This document shows positions 63,755-64,000 of a DNA stretch of 64,000 nt, in pieces (position 1 is the stretch's first letter; every line of letters starts with the position of its first letter). The translations under genes were made by a program, and so were the position numbers. Source of the DNA: Curvibacter sp. (GTDB taxonomy: Bacteria > Pseudomonadota > Gammaproteobacteria > Burkholderiales > Burkholderiaceae_C); contig JADCGR010000032.1 of assembly GCA_020248905.1 (NCBI GenBank), forward strand, positions 1-64,000, in the 5' to 3' direction. The notes under the pieces were generated by a model. It was not told the origin of the DNA. It searched no databases and saw nothing but the letters and a program-made list of their open reading frames with translations.

Positions 63755-64000
63755 TCAGCCCTGCAGCAGGATGCGCAGCATGCGGCGCAGCGGTTCGGCC
63801 GCGCCCCAAAGCAGCTGGTCGCCCACGGTGAAGGCGCCCAGATACTCATCACCCATGGCCAGTTTGTGCAGACGGCCCACCGGCACCGTCAGCGTACCGG
63901 TCACGGCGGCTGGCGTGAGCTCGCGTTCAGTGATCTCACGCTGGTTGGGGACTACCTTCACCCAGTCATTGCCACTGGCCAGCAAGCCTTCAATTTCGGG
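63755..64000 (-). CDS. asd: Aspartate-semialdehyde dehydrogenase, C-terminal part (truncated by window edge)
   Basis: [41 protein letters not shown]. Confidence 0.88.
   Translation of the reverse strand, partial: PEIEGLLASGNDWVKVVPNQREITERELTPAAVTGTLTVPVGRLHKLAMGDEYLGAFTVGDQLLWGAAEPLRRMLRILLQG

Overview
The window is a GC-rich (about 65-70%) chromosomal segment from a Comamonadaceae-like member of the Burkholderiales, inferred from gene content and order. Most of it is conserved core genome: an MSHA-type minor pilin cassette, liv ABC transporter genes, rarA, ppc, hemCDXY, rne/rluC, yceD-rpmF-plsX-fabHDG-acpP-fabF, rpoE-rseAB-mucD, lepA-lepB-rnc-era-recO-pdxJ-acpS-nagZ, lysS, accD-trpA-trpB-trpF-truA-fimV and the 3' end of asd. 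Accessory or decaying patches are: the 3' end of a group II intron ending exactly at the stop codon of the mshQ-like gene (1-140); an IS5-family remnant (about 13185-13892); a higBA toxin-antitoxin module; a queE-queD pair that looks degraded (GGE->GGK in QueE, in-frame amber in QueD); and a lower-GC SDR / Tat-SDR / LysR module (about 53.1-56.7 kb). The observations most worth follow-up are a GGDEF protein with a destroyed catalytic signature but an exactly placed RxxD I-site (candidate c-di-GMP receptor), a candidate short RNA or attenuator in an AT-rich gap in front of lepA, the que decay, the overlapping promoter/operator/start-codon architecture of higBA, and a duplicated intergenic hairpin unit. 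I found no clear multi-gene novel defence or biosynthetic system. All calls are from reading the sequence and supplied translations; no database search was run.
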